Source: Galactobacter sp052108535 (GTDB lineage Bacteria; Actinomycetota; Actinomycetes; Actinomycetales; Micrococcaceae). Taken from it: a stretch of 64,000 nucleotides of DNA. The notes beneath the pieces were generated by a model. The model was not told the origin of the DNA, did no database searches, and saw only the letters and a program-made list of their open reading frames with translations. Position 1 is the first letter of the stretch. Each line of letters opens with the position of its first letter. Below, one piece after another: positions 51,311-59,276 of the stretch. Location: NCBI GenBank assembly GCA_052108535.1, contig JBQDZM010000006.1:34085-98084 (forward strand). The letters run 5' to 3'. The position numbers and the translations under genes were made by a program.

Positions 51311-51862
51311 ATGACAGAACGTAAAACTTATTTGCTCGTCGATGGCGAGAATATTGATGCAACGCTGGGGAATTCCGTACTAGGCCGTCGTCCTCACTCC
51401 GATGAGCGTCCGCGGTGGAACGTACTGCTTGAGCACTTCTCGGAGTCCTGGGGCCAGCCCGTGGTCCCGCTGTTCTTCCTGGCTGCCAACGGCGACCTCC
51501 CCATGACGTTTGTCCAGGCGCTCATCGCCATGGGCTACAAGCCCGTGCCGCTGAACGGCGAGGGCAAGGTCGTGGACATCGCCATCCAGCGCACCGCCGC
51601 GGCGTTGAAGGACCGCGAGGGTGACGTGGTCCTCGTCAGTCATGACCGTGACTTCGCCGAGCAGATGGCGGATCTGGCGGCCGACGAGGAGGAACGTCGG
51701 CTCGCGGCTGTGGGCTTCGGCGAGTTCATGGCCGGGGACCTGCGCAAGATCGATGGCCTGGAGATCATCGACCTGGAGTACGACGTCCAGGCGTTCAAGA
51801 AGCCGTTGCCGCGCGTGCACATCATCGACATCGACGACTTCGATCCGATGGACTTCATCTGA
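51311..51862 (+). CDS. NYN-domain protein (LabA/DUF88-like PIN-fold nuclease)
   Basis: This 183-residue cytoplasmic protein has the NYN fold with candidate catalytic acids in LLVDGENID (Asp11), KVVDIAIQRTA and VLVSHDRDFAEQM. Such domains are predicted RNases related to PIN domains. The C-terminus is acidic (HIIDIDDFDPMDFI). It is divergent from an excisionase-type HTH gene 126 nt away. Many actinobacteria carry this family as a single-copy gene of unknown role, so a toxin role is only a possibility. Confidence 0.82.
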   Translation: MTERKTYLLVDGENIDATLGNSVLGRRPHSDERPRWNVLLEHFSESWGQPVVPLFFLAANGDLPMTFVQALIAMGYKPVPLNGEGKVVDIAIQRTAAALKDREGDVVLVSHDRDFAEQMADLAADEEERRLAAVGFGEFMAGDLRKIDGLEIIDLEYDVQAFKKPLPRVHIIDIDDFDPMDFI

Positions 51863-51941
51863 TCCCGTGGGCGATCTGATCCAACTGGAAGCGTCGTGTG
51901 CTTCCTGGGATTGTCTGGTTGCCCGGATCTAGCGCAGGCGT

Positions 51942-51990
51942 AGATTCCAATGCAGGCGCAAACGGCCAGTTTCCGCCTGGATTGGAATCT
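51942..51990. other. Long interrupted hairpin in the convergent intergenic region
   Basis: AGATTCCAAT (51942-51951) pairs with ATTGGAATCT (51981-51990). The stem continues, after single mismatches, with CAGGCG/CGCCTG and AAAC/GTTT around a five-base loop, so nearly the whole 49 nt folds. It could be a terminator for the NYN gene or a small structured RNA. A GCAGGCG motif is also repeated directly at its left side. Confidence 0.5.
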
Positions 51991-52021
51991 CCGCCGACGT
52001 TGGGTCAGGCGGGGGGAAGCA

Positions 52022-52068
52022 AAAGGTGCCCGACGGCGCGTGCTTGGCACGCGCCGTCGGGCACCTTT
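52022..52068. terminator. Perfect 22-bp hairpin, bidirectional terminator
   Basis: Bases 52022-52043 are the exact reverse complement of 52047-52068, with a TTG loop. The arms start with AAA and end with TTT, so in both directions a GC stem is followed by a short T run. It separates the NYN gene from the convergent CycA-type permease gene. Confidence 0.8.
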
Positions 52069-52119
52069 GTGCGTGGGCGGCACTCAGCCGTGGGGGCGTG
52101 CCGTTGTGTGTGAGGGGCG

Positions 52120-53625
52120 TCAGCCTGCGTGCTCGGCACGCCAGGCGGCGGCCTCCTGGTGCTCCTGGGCCACCACCGCGCGGTGCTCCGCGCGGGCTGC
52201 GGCGTGGAAGCGACTGCGGCGCAGGAACACGTAGCCGATCCCGAGCAGGACGAACCAGATGGGGGTGGCGATGAGGCCAGCCAAGGTGTCGCTGTCAAAG
52301 AGGAAGGCCACCAGCAGGAACCCGAAGAACGCGAAGACGACCCACGGCATCACGAGGCCGCCGGGCATCTTGAACTTGGACTCGGCGTGCGCCTGCGGGC
52401 GGCGCTTGCGGTGAACCAGGTAGCTGACCAGGATCAGCGTCCACACGAACATGAAGCACAGCGACGAGATGGTGGTGACCACGGAGAAGCCCTTGGACTG
52501 GTCCAGGCCGAACACGAGCAGGACCACCGAGGCCAGCAGGAAGACGCCGGAGAGGAACAGGGCGTTCTGCGGAACCTTGCGCCTGGAGAGCTTGCCGAAG
52601 AGCTTGGGCGCGTCCCCGTCCGTGGAGAGCCCGTAAAGCATGCGTGAAGTGGAATAGATGCCTGAGTTGGCCGAGGACAGCGCTGAGGTCAGCACCACCA
52701 GGTTGACCAGGTGCGCTGCGGCGCCGAGGCCCGCCAGGGAGAACAACATGACGAACGGCGACTCGTCCGCGCTGAACTTGGTCCACGGGACCACGGACAT
52801 CAGCACCACCAGGGAGCCCACGTAGAAGAGCAGGATGCGCACTGGGATGGCGTTAACGGCCTTGGGCAGGTTGTGCTCCGGATCCTTGGTCTCTGCGGCG
52901 GCGGTACCGACCAATTCGATCCCCACGAACGCGAACACGGCGATCTGGAAGCCGCCCACGAAGCCGATCCAACCCCCGCCGAAGAAGCCTGCCCCCTGGT
53001 TGAAGAGGTTGGCGAAGGAGGCGGTGTCACCCTCGTGCTCAAAGCCGATCGCGACCATCACCAGGCCCACCACGATGAGGGCGGAGATCGCCACGATCTT
53101 GATCAAGGCGAACCAGAACTCGGTCTCGCCGAATCCGCGCACGGAGGGCAGGTTCAGGGCCAACAGGATGCCGATGACTACCAAGGCGGTGATCCACATA
53201 GGGAAGCTGTCCGCCCAGAACTTCACGTATACGGAGGCGATCACGATGACGTCTGCGACGCCGGTGACGATCCAGCAGAACCAGTAGGTCCAGCCCACGA
53301 AGTAGCCGGCCCAGGGGCCCAGGATGTCCGCGGCGAAGTCGGCGAAGTTGCGGTAGCCGCTCTTGGAGAGCAGGAGCTCTCCCATGGCCCTCATGACGAA
53401 GTAGAGCATGAAGCCGATGATCATGTAGACCAGGATCACGGCGGGGCCAGCCACGGAGATGGTCTTGCCCGAGCCCATGAACAGGCCGGTGCCGATGGCG
53501 CCGCCGATCGCGATGAGCTGGATGTGGCGGTTGCTGAGGGCTCGCTCGAGTTTGGGGGCGTCAGGAGCCTCGTAACCTGGTTCCTGTCCTGGCTCGAAGC
53601 CGGAGGTGTTCTGCTGGTGACTCAC
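52120..53625 (-). CDS. cycA: Amino acid permease, CycA (D-serine/D-alanine/glycine) type
   Basis: This 501-residue APC-superfamily proton symporter has about twelve helices. Long stretches are nearly identical to E. coli CycA as I recall it: LSNRHIQLIAIGGAIGTGLF, MRAMGELLLS, GPWAGYFVGWTYWFCWIVTG, IELVGTAAAETKDPEHNLPK. It imports glycine, D-alanine and D-serine in E. coli; the exact range here is inferred. The GTG at 53625 is preceded by TAAGGT eight bases upstream, a possible leaderless promoter. The C-terminus is Ala/His-rich. Confidence 0.88.
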   Translation of the reverse strand: MSHQQNTSGFEPGQEPGYEAPDAPKLERALSNRHIQLIAIGGAIGTGLFMGSGKTISVAGPAVILVYMIIGFMLYFVMRAMGELLLSKSGYRNFADFAADILGPWAGYFVGWTYWFCWIVTGVADVIVIASVYVKFWADSFPMWITALVVIGILLALNLPSVRGFGETEFWFALIKIVAISALIVVGLVMVAIGFEHEGDTASFANLFNQGAGFFGGGWIGFVGGFQIAVFAFVGIELVGTAAAETKDPEHNLPKAVNAIPVRILLFYVGSLVVLMSVVPWTKFSADESPFVMLFSLAGLGAAAHLVNLVVLTSALSSANSGIYSTSRMLYGLSTDGDAPKLFGKLSRRKVPQNALFLSGVFLLASVVLLVFGLDQSKGFSVVTTISSLCFMFVWTLILVSYLVHRKRRPQAHAESKFKMPGGLVMPWVVFAFFGFLLVAFLFDSDTLAGLIATPIWFVLLGIGYVFLRRSRFHAAARAEHRAVVAQEHQEAAAWRAEHAG

Positions 53626-53778
53626 GAGTGCCGACCTTACTCAGCCTCTGTTTCGCTCGCGCTACCCAGGGGAATCATGACGGGATGATTTGCGGCACAC
53701 CCTGATGTGACGTCCTCCGGAGGGAGGTATATGCCTAATGCGGAATGTTCTGGCTGCGGGCATACTTCCCAACCCCGG

Positions 53779-53784
53779 TAAGGT
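53779..53784 (+). promoter_or_regulatory. Leaderless -10 element (TAAGGT) of the CitE-like gene
   Basis: TAAGGT, six bases, then the ATG at 53791; no ribosome binding site. Confidence 0.45.
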
Positions 53785-53790
53785 GGACCC

Positions 53791-54636
53791 ATGCCGTTCC
53801 GGAATCTGCGCGCCGCGTCCCTGCCTGCCAAGCTCTCCCGCTCCTGGTTGTTGGTCAACGCCCTCAAACCGGAACTCTTCGGGCCGGCCCTGACCTCCGA
53901 GGCCGATTCCGTCATCTTCGACATGGAAGCCCCGATTCCGCAGGACAAGAAGCAGGCGGCTCGCGACAACGTCGTGAACGCGCTCTCCTCCGGGATGACC
54001 GGCTGGGTGCGCGTCAATCCGCCCACGTCCGAACACTGGGCAGACGATCTGGTCGCGCTGAACAAGGTCCCGGGCGTGCGAGGAGTGATGCTCGCCGAGA
54101 CCGAGAAGCCGGAACAGGTCACCTACACCGCCATGCGGCTGGCCGCCGGTACCCCCGTCCTCGCCCTGATTGAGAGTGCGGAGGGCATCGAGAACGCCAC
54201 GGCCATCGCGTCCGCACCCGGTACTTTCCGCCTGGCCTTCGGTATCAACGACTTCCGTAAAGACACTGGAGTAGGGGACGACCCCATGGCCCTGGCCTAC
54301 GCTCGCGGACGGCTGGTGGTGGCCTCCCGCGTTGGCCGCCTGCCCGGAGCCATCGATGGACCCAGCGCACCGGGAGCCACCTCGGAGGACGTAAATCGAG
54401 ACTGCCGCGTCACCGCGTCCATGGGCATGACCGGGAAACTGGTGCTGGACATGGATTCCGTGGACGAGGTCAACCGAGGACTTTCCCCGTCCACCGACGA
54501 ACTCTCCTGGGCGCACGAATTGCTGGATGCTCATGAACAGGGCGCAGCGATGACGGACGGCTCATACCTGCCGCGTCTGAAGCGAGCCCAGAAGATCGCG
54601 GACCTGGCCGAGTCCTACGGCCTCTGGAACGCCTGA
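53791..54636 (+). CDS. CitE-like HpcH/HpaI aldolase/lyase
   Basis: This 281-residue TIM-barrel lyase of the citrate-lyase beta/malyl-CoA lyase family has SRSWLLVNALKPELF, SVIFDMEAPIPQDKK (metal-binding acidic residue region), VRVNPPTSEHWADDL, LIESAEGIENA and AFGINDFRKDTG. Stand-alone CitE-like proteins act on CoA thioesters such as malyl-CoA or citramalyl-CoA; the substrate cannot be told here. There is no citrate lyase alpha or gamma gene. It is followed by a large bidirectional hairpin. Confidence 0.82.
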   Translation: MPFRNLRAASLPAKLSRSWLLVNALKPELFGPALTSEADSVIFDMEAPIPQDKKQAARDNVVNALSSGMTGWVRVNPPTSEHWADDLVALNKVPGVRGVMLAETEKPEQVTYTAMRLAAGTPVLALIESAEGIENATAIASAPGTFRLAFGINDFRKDTGVGDDPMALAYARGRLVVASRVGRLPGAIDGPSAPGATSEDVNRDCRVTASMGMTGKLVLDMDSVDEVNRGLSPSTDELSWAHELLDAHEQGAAMTDGSYLPRLKRAQKIADLAESYGLWNA

Positions 54637-54641
54637 TTCTC

Positions 54642-54700
54642 TCCACTTAACGCGTAGGGGCCCCAGGAATAATCCTGGGGCCCCTCTCGTATTAAGTGGA
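54642..54700. terminator. Nested bidirectional terminator hairpin
   Basis: The inner stem AGGGGCCCCAGGA (54656-54668) pairs perfectly with 54673-54685 across an ATAA loop. An outer pair TCCACTTAA / TTAAGTGGA (54642-54650, 54692-54700) encloses it. It lies between the convergent CitE-like and TetR genes and should end both transcripts. Confidence 0.75.
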
Positions 54701-54717
54701 TCAGCTGCGTCGGCGGA

Positions 54718-55302
54718 TCAGCGCACCGGCCACCAGGCCGGGAAGAGCGCAAACAACCGTATAGCGCGAGCCTCGGAGTCCTCGTCATCGCTGTTGACCC
54801 AGTCGATGCAGGTTCCAAGGAGGGCGCCAGCGATAAAGGCGCTCGTCTCCGACTTCGGGTCCGGGACATCGACGCCGTCCAGGCCGGTGAGGGTCTCCAC
54901 GGCGAGGATCGCGCGGCGATGCAGGTCTTCCTCGAGCTTGGCCAGGAGCGCTCCCTTCCAGGGGGAGGCGAAGAGCGGACGCAGCACGGGACGCTTGGTG
55001 CGAAGATGCTCCATGAGGTTCACCGTGGCCTGCCGGTAGGCGTTGACCGCATCCGAGGAGTCCACTTCCACCGTGGTGATGACGTCGATGTCCTCAGCCA
55101 GGACATCCACCGCGAACTCCTCCAGGCTGTTGGCATGCCCGTAGAACGTGGTGCGGTGAACGCCTGCCTCTTTGCATAGCTGCGCGACGCTCACCGACAT
55201 GACCGAGTCGTCTACGGCGAGGCGGAGCAACGCAGCCTTGAGTGCCTGTCGGGTGCGGATCTGACGCGGATCATCTGCCACGGGTATCTCTCTACTGTTC
55301 AT
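54718..55302 (-). CDS. TetR-family transcriptional regulator
   Basis: This 194-residue regulator has an N-terminal HTH (IRTRQALKAALLRLAVDDSV, then VSVAQLCKEAGVHRTTFYGH) and a divergent ligand-binding C-terminal domain. VSVAQLCKEAGVHRTTFY belongs to the YxxI/DhaS-like TetR subgroup. No target is evident: the gene upstream on the same strand encodes small lipoproteins, and downstream lies the convergent CitE-like gene. Confidence 0.88.
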   Translation of the reverse strand: MNSREIPVADDPRQIRTRQALKAALLRLAVDDSVMSVSVAQLCKEAGVHRTTFYGHANSLEEFAVDVLAEDIDVITTVEVDSSDAVNAYRQATVNLMEHLRTKRPVLRPLFASPWKGALLAKLEEDLHRRAILAVETLTGLDGVDVPDPKSETSAFIAGALLGTCIDWVNSDDEDSEARAIRLFALFPAWWPVR

Positions 55303-55477
55303 GCAACACGCACGGGGATGGCGCAGATGGGGGAACCGTGCGTTGCCGGGTACGGCTTCGCGGGCCTTGATTGTCGAATCTCAAGGGTATGCCTTCACAG
55401 GCCTCCGCACTGCGCAGCTTGGCCACCACGTGTCCGTACTTGACGAGGCCCCGGGACGCTGCGCGCAGCGGCGATCA

Positions 55478-55780
55478 CTACTCGGTGATCTTCTTCCCCA
55501 TGTCGCTCAGGGTGCCATCCTTGAAATCATCGGTCTCGCAGGCCTTGGCGAAGTTCGAGATCTGCTCCTCCGCCTCGTCCTTGCTGATATTGGCCTCGCC
55601 GAGTTCCTTCGCGAGATCCTGGACGGCCTTGATCTGGTCGTCCTTGGACATGTCGACGTAGTCGGAGCAGGAGGAATTCGCGCTGGGGGAGTCCTCGCCA
55701 CAGGCGGAGAGACCGAGGGCGGCGAGCAGGGCGATGCCGGCTGCGGCGGAGAGACGGGAAGTGGTGCTGAAGCTAGACAC
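55478..55780 (-). CDS. Small cysteine-pair lipoprotein (paralogue 1)
   Basis: This exported lipoprotein of 100 residues has a signal peptide ending in the lipobox LSAC. The mature part reads SSCSDYVDMSKDDQIKAVQ and later ISNFAKACETDDFKDGT, giving two cysteines that could form a disulfide. The CSDY...C..DG layout recalls HdeA-like small helical proteins, but the similarity is weak. The GTG at 55780 was chosen because AAGGA lies 10 nt upstream; a longer frame to 55822 lacks support. It follows a paralogue on the same strand. Confidence 0.7.
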   Translation of the reverse strand: MSSFSTTSRLSAAAGIALLAALGLSACGEDSPSANSSCSDYVDMSKDDQIKAVQDLAKELGEANISKDEAEEQISNFAKACETDDFKDGTLSDMGKKITE

Positions 55781-55872
55781 GAAAGTGCGGTCCTTACATT
55801 CTGACGAATTGATATATGACACTCACATAAAACGCGCTCGACCAGGTTCGACGCAAATTAAGGGTCGGACCC

Positions 55873-56235
55873 TTAGCCCGCTTCGGCGATATCGCGCATG
55901 GTCCCGTCTTGCAGCTCCTCCTCCTGACAGAACTGCTTGATGGAGTCCACCGCCGTCATGGCCTGGGAGGAACTGATGAACTCATCGTCGAGTTCCCGCG
56001 AGGTGTTCTGGATGACCCTTACCTGGTCAGACTGGGACATGGTCAGGTAGTCGCTGCACTTGGTATCGGCGCCGAGCACCTTGCTCGCGGTCGTCGAGGG
56101 GCTCTGTTCCTGGTCCGTTCCCGAGGCCGAGCACGCGACGAGGGAGGTGGCAGCCAGCAGTCCTGCGGCCGCCACGGCGGCCAGACGGGTGCCGCGGAGG
56201 CTGCGGCTGCGGTGAGTGCGGCGGGAGACCTGCAT
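55873..56235 (-). CDS. Small cysteine-pair lipoprotein (paralogue 2)
   Basis: This 120-residue lipoprotein has a basic N-terminus, hydrophobic core and lipobox LVAC, then a short linker. The mature domain TKCSDYLTMSQSDQVRVIQ and SIKQFCQEEELQDGTMRDI parallels the neighbouring paralogue (CSDY-MS-DQ, Cys, DGT). It starts one base after the stop of the fumarylacetoacetate-hydrolase gene, so it is probably in that operon. The function is unknown. The short palindrome TAAGGG-N5-CCCTTA (55859-55875) covers its stop codon. Confidence 0.7.
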   Translation of the reverse strand: MQVSRRTHRSRSLRGTRLAAVAAAGLLAATSLVACSASGTDQEQSPSTTASKVLGADTKCSDYLTMSQSDQVRVIQNTSRELDDEFISSSQAMTAVDSIKQFCQEEELQDGTMRDIAEAG

Positions 56236-56236
56236 A

Positions 56237-57091
56237 TCAGCGGATCTCCGTGCGCTGGGTGCCGAGACCTTCGATACTGACTTCCACCACGTCGCCCGCC
56301 TTGAGCCAGGGATGACGGCCCTGGTCGTTGCGGCGGCCCAGGGCGACGCCGGCCGTGGTGCCGGTCATGATCAGGTCGCCCGGCTCCAGCGTGATCATGG
56401 CCGAGAGGTATTCCACGAGGGCCACGGGGGTGAAGACCAGGTCGGAGGTCGGCGCGTCCTGAACCACTTCGCCGTTGACGGTGGTGGTCAGGCGGGCGCC
56501 GTCCGGGAACTCGTCCGGCGTGACGACCCACGGCCCCACAGGGGTGGAGGCCTCCCATGCCTTGCCCTGTGTCCATTCCGAAGTGCGTCCCTGCCAGCCG
56601 CGCAGGGAGACGTCGTTGCCGACGGTGTAGCCACCAATCGCGGCAGCAGCTGCCTCACCCTTCAGCCGTCGGCCGCCGGAGCCGATCACCACGGCCAACT
56701 CACCCTCGTAGTCCAAACGGTGATCCTCGGGGGGAACCTCGACGGCGTCGAAGGGCCCCGTCAGAGACAGCGCGAACTTCGTGAAGACCGTGGGGAACTC
56801 CGGGACCTTCTCGCCCGTCTCCTCGATGTGGCTGCGGTAGTTCAGCCCGATGCAGAAAACCTTGGCTGGTCGCGTCACGACGGGTGCGTAGGCGTTGGGC
56901 TCGGGAGCGGGCAGGGTGCTGCCAGCGGCCGCGTGGAGCGCCGCAGCGCGGGTCGTCTCCGAAGCCGCCAGGAACGCGGCAACATCCGCGTAGCCGTTCA
57001 ACGGGGAGACGGTTCCGTCCGGGTTCACGACGGCGGCGGTGGTGGCGGAGTCGGGGGCCGCGTCGGTGAGACGCAGGGTGGTCAATCGCAT
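56237..57091 (-). CDS. Fumarylacetoacetate hydrolase family protein
   Basis: This 284-residue metal-dependent hydrolase/isomerase has KVFCIGLNYRSHIEETGEK, PEDHRLDYEGELAVVIG (metal-binding Glu/Asp), GYTVGNDVSLRGWQ and MTGTTAGVALGR, the FAH-family C-terminal domain. Members act on acylpyruvates, oxaloacetate or catechol-pathway intermediates, so the substrate is open. No aromatic catabolic gene is nearby. Two small lipoprotein genes follow immediately on the same strand. Confidence 0.88.
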   Translation of the reverse strand: MRLTTLRLTDAAPDSATTAAVVNPDGTVSPLNGYADVAAFLAASETTRAAALHAAAGSTLPAPEPNAYAPVVTRPAKVFCIGLNYRSHIEETGEKVPEFPTVFTKFALSLTGPFDAVEVPPEDHRLDYEGELAVVIGSGGRRLKGEAAAAAIGGYTVGNDVSLRGWQGRTSEWTQGKAWEASTPVGPWVVTPDEFPDGARLTTTVNGEVVQDAPTSDLVFTPVALVEYLSAMITLEPGDLIMTGTTAGVALGRRNDQGRHPWLKAGDVVEVSIEGLGTQRTEIR

Positions 57092-57124
57092 GCGTTCATC
57101 GAATCACATCCGGACGCCGCCGAG

Positions 57125-57184
57125 CGAGATGACTCGAACCGGGACGAGGCGGCTCGAACCGGGACGAGATGGTTCGAATCAGGA
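57125..57184 (+). repeat. Three tandem copies of a 20-bp repeat overlapping an MFS stop codon
   Basis: Units start with CGAG at 57125, 57145 and 57165 and share TCGAA cores; two end CCGGGA and the third CAGGA. The third copy covers the end of the MFS transporter gene (minus strand, stop at 57179-57181). It is the only feature in the 87-nt interval before the FAH-family gene. Confidence 0.85.
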
Positions 57185-58612
57185 GGTGGGGCGTTTGACG
57201 CGCATGGCCGCGAGGGTGGAGCCGACACAGGCCACGGCCGCCACGACGTAGGCCCAGCGTCCACCGGCGAAGACGGTGGCGGAGCTGGAGGTGTCGCCGC
57301 CGGCGCCCAGGGTCAGCGCCGCGGTTAGAACGGCGGTCCCGGCTGCGGCGGCCACCTGCTGCACGGTGTTGACGATGGCCGTCCCGTCCCCGTGCATAGC
57401 CCCGGGCAGGGAGGCCAGGCCGGCGGTCATGAGTGCGGAGAAGACGCCTGACATCCCTAAGCCGAACATGGTGGTGGCCACGATCAGCAGCCACACAGGC
57501 ATCCCAGGACCCATGAAGCAGAGGATCACGGCTGCGGCGCTGAGCAGCAGGGTCGCCGGGATGGCCAGCGGCCGCGGCCCCACGGCGTCGTAGATTCGCC
57601 CAAGGATGGGGGAGGCCACCACTTGGATGAGGCCCATGGGCAGCATCGCGAGGCCGGTGGCCGTGGTGCTGAGCCCGTAGCCGTTCTGCAGGACGAGAGA
57701 CAACACCACGGCCTGGCCCACGAGGATCGCGAAGGCCAAACCGATTCCGATCACGGCGTTGCGGTAGCCGCTCGTCGCCAGGGCGTTCAGATTCAGCAGC
57801 GCGAGCCCCTTCGGAGCCAAACTCAGTTGGCGTCGGCAGAACAGCACTACAGCGGCGATACCGACCACGGCCGCCAGCGTGGGTGCGATCCAGGCGCCAT
57901 CCAGGACGGCCTCGATGCCAGCCAACGCATAGACGATGCCACCGAAGCCCAGCACGGTCAGGCCCACGGACGCTAGATCCAAGGCCGGTGCGTCGTCGTC
58001 TCTGCCGGTGGCGCGGGCCGTTCCCTGCCGCAGCATGGCGCGAAGGCCGAGCGCGAAGAGGATGACGGCGAGGCCTGCCATGATCCAGAAGATCTCCCTC
58101 CAGCCCCAGACGCCCAGGATCAGGCCGGCCACGGTGGGACCCAAGGCTGGGCCCGCCGCCAGGACCACCGCGTTGGTGCCCATGACCGTACCCAGCCTGG
58201 AGGGGTGGACCTTGGACAGGGCCGTGGTCGCCAAGAGTGGCATCACGGCGGCATTGCCTGTGGCCTGCAGGACGCGGGCCACGAGCATGGTGGTGAAGTC
58301 GACGGAGAGTGCTGCGGCGACGGACCCGATCGCGAACACGCAGATGCTCACGATCCACAAGGACCGCAGGCTGAAGCGTTGCATCAGGTAGCCGGTGGTC
58401 GGGATGACCACGGCAAGCACCAGGATGTAGCCGGTGGTGAGCCACTGGATGGTGCCCGCACCCACCTCGAACTCGCGCATCAGGGCAGGCAGCGCCACGG
58501 ACAACGCCGTCTCGTTCAGGACGGTGACGAAGGAGGTGAAAGCCAGGATGGCCAACAGGCCGACGACGGGCCGTGGGACCTTGTTGGGCGTGGAGAAGGG
58601 GGGTGTGGACAC
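57179..58612 (-). CDS. MFS drug-exporter-like transporter, DHA2 (EmrB) type
   Basis: This 477-residue transporter has about fourteen helices. MREFEVGAGTIQWLTTGYIL and TTGYLMQRFSLRSLWIVSIC (motif A region) mark the DHA2 family, and VLQATGNAAVMPLL matches motif C-like segments. It probably exports hydrophobic drugs by proton antiport. The GTG start at 58612 lies 10 nt after the stop of a MarR regulator gene, forming a two-gene operon in which the regulator probably responds to a transported compound. Confidence 0.88.
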   Translation of the reverse strand: MSTPPFSTPNKVPRPVVGLLAILAFTSFVTVLNETALSVALPALMREFEVGAGTIQWLTTGYILVLAVVIPTTGYLMQRFSLRSLWIVSICVFAIGSVAAALSVDFTTMLVARVLQATGNAAVMPLLATTALSKVHPSRLGTVMGTNAVVLAAGPALGPTVAGLILGVWGWREIFWIMAGLAVILFALGLRAMLRQGTARATGRDDDAPALDLASVGLTVLGFGGIVYALAGIEAVLDGAWIAPTLAAVVGIAAVVLFCRRQLSLAPKGLALLNLNALATSGYRNAVIGIGLAFAILVGQAVVLSLVLQNGYGLSTTATGLAMLPMGLIQVVASPILGRIYDAVGPRPLAIPATLLLSAAAVILCFMGPGMPVWLLIVATTMFGLGMSGVFSALMTAGLASLPGAMHGDGTAIVNTVQQVAAAAGTAVLTAALTLGAGGDTSSSATVFAGGRWAYVVAAVACVGSTLAAMRVKRPTS

Positions 58613-58622
58613 GGGATCAAGC

Positions 58623-59153
58623 CTAGTGACCGATGCGCCTCAAGCCGTCCCTCAAAGAGGTGAGGTGCGCTACGAGGGCGGTGGGGTCGATGGTGTCCGG
58701 GAAGGCCGGTGCGAGGGCCTCTGCCCAGGCTTGCTTGACCCGTGACAGGTTCTGCTGCGCCACCGCCGTCGGGTGGAGGTGGGATACACGGCCGTCGTGC
58801 GGGTCGGGGACGCGGGTGAAGAAGCCGTGCGTCTCAAGGTTGCGCAATGCTGCGGCGGCGTTGGAGGACTTCAGCTCCAGCGCGTCGGCGATCTGCCGCG
58901 GCGTGATACCAGGGGTCGCATCAATCTGGTTCATGACCATGGATTCCACGGGAGTGAGTTTGATGATCTCCGAGTTGTGTCCCATGTCCAGGTTCGTCAG
59001 GGTCCGGGCCAGGTCCTGCACCACCATCCCGAGGTCACCCAGGGCGCGCTCGGATTCCGGTGCCCGGTTGACTTCCGGTGTCCGGGATCCGACGGGGGTG
59101 CTGGCAACATCCTCTTGGGTCACGTGATGAGACGCACGTACTGAACCTTCCAT
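58623..59153 (-). CDS. MarR-family transcriptional regulator
   Basis: This 176-residue winged-helix regulator has LTPVESMVMNQIDATPGITP, the recognition helix LELKSSNAAAALRNLETHGF, and the wing RVPDPHDGRVSHLHPTAVA (DxRxxxxxLT-like). It is co-transcribed with the MFS exporter. Its ATG is preceded on the minus strand by TATCAT six bases upstream (59160-59165), a leaderless promoter, with an inverted repeat just beyond, so autoregulation is likely. Confidence 0.9.
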   Translation of the reverse strand: MEGSVRASHHVTQEDVASTPVGSRTPEVNRAPESERALGDLGMVVQDLARTLTNLDMGHNSEIIKLTPVESMVMNQIDATPGITPRQIADALELKSSNAAAALRNLETHGFFTRVPDPHDGRVSHLHPTAVAQQNLSRVKQAWAEALAPAFPDTIDPTALVAHLTSLRDGLRRIGH

Positions 59154-59159
59154 GTTCCG

Positions 59160-59185
59160 ATGATAACATTACTATGAGCCCATAG
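59160..59185 (-). promoter_or_regulatory. Leaderless promoter and candidate MarR operator
   Basis: On the minus strand TATCAT (59160-59165) is the -10, six bases before the MarR ATG. CTATG-AGCC-CATAG (59172-59185), an inverted repeat, falls between the -10 and the expected -35 position, where a bound MarR dimer would block RNA polymerase. Confidence 0.5.
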
Positions 59186-59227
59186 CGATATTGACGGCGG
59201 CGCAGTGCGCCCCGGAATCGCTGCGCT

Positions 59228-59251
59228 GGCACTGCCGCACGTCGCAGTGCC
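59228..59251. promoter_or_regulatory. Inverted repeat before the Bcr/CflA gene
   Basis: GGCACTGC (59228-59235) and GCAGTGCC (59244-59251) are exact complements with an 8-nt spacer, located 25 nt before the start of the divergent Bcr/CflA gene. It may be an operator for that gene or a hairpin in its leader. Confidence 0.4.
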
Positions 59252-59276
59252 GAGTCGCACTATTGAAAGGACTTGA

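Noticed and set aside
57165..57184. GGTTCGAATC resembles the T-arm of a tRNA, a possible tRNA or attachment-site remnant
   Set aside because: It is one unit of a 20-bp tandem repeat, has no acceptor stem, anticodon arm or CCA-proximal pairing around it, and lies at the end of an MFS gene.
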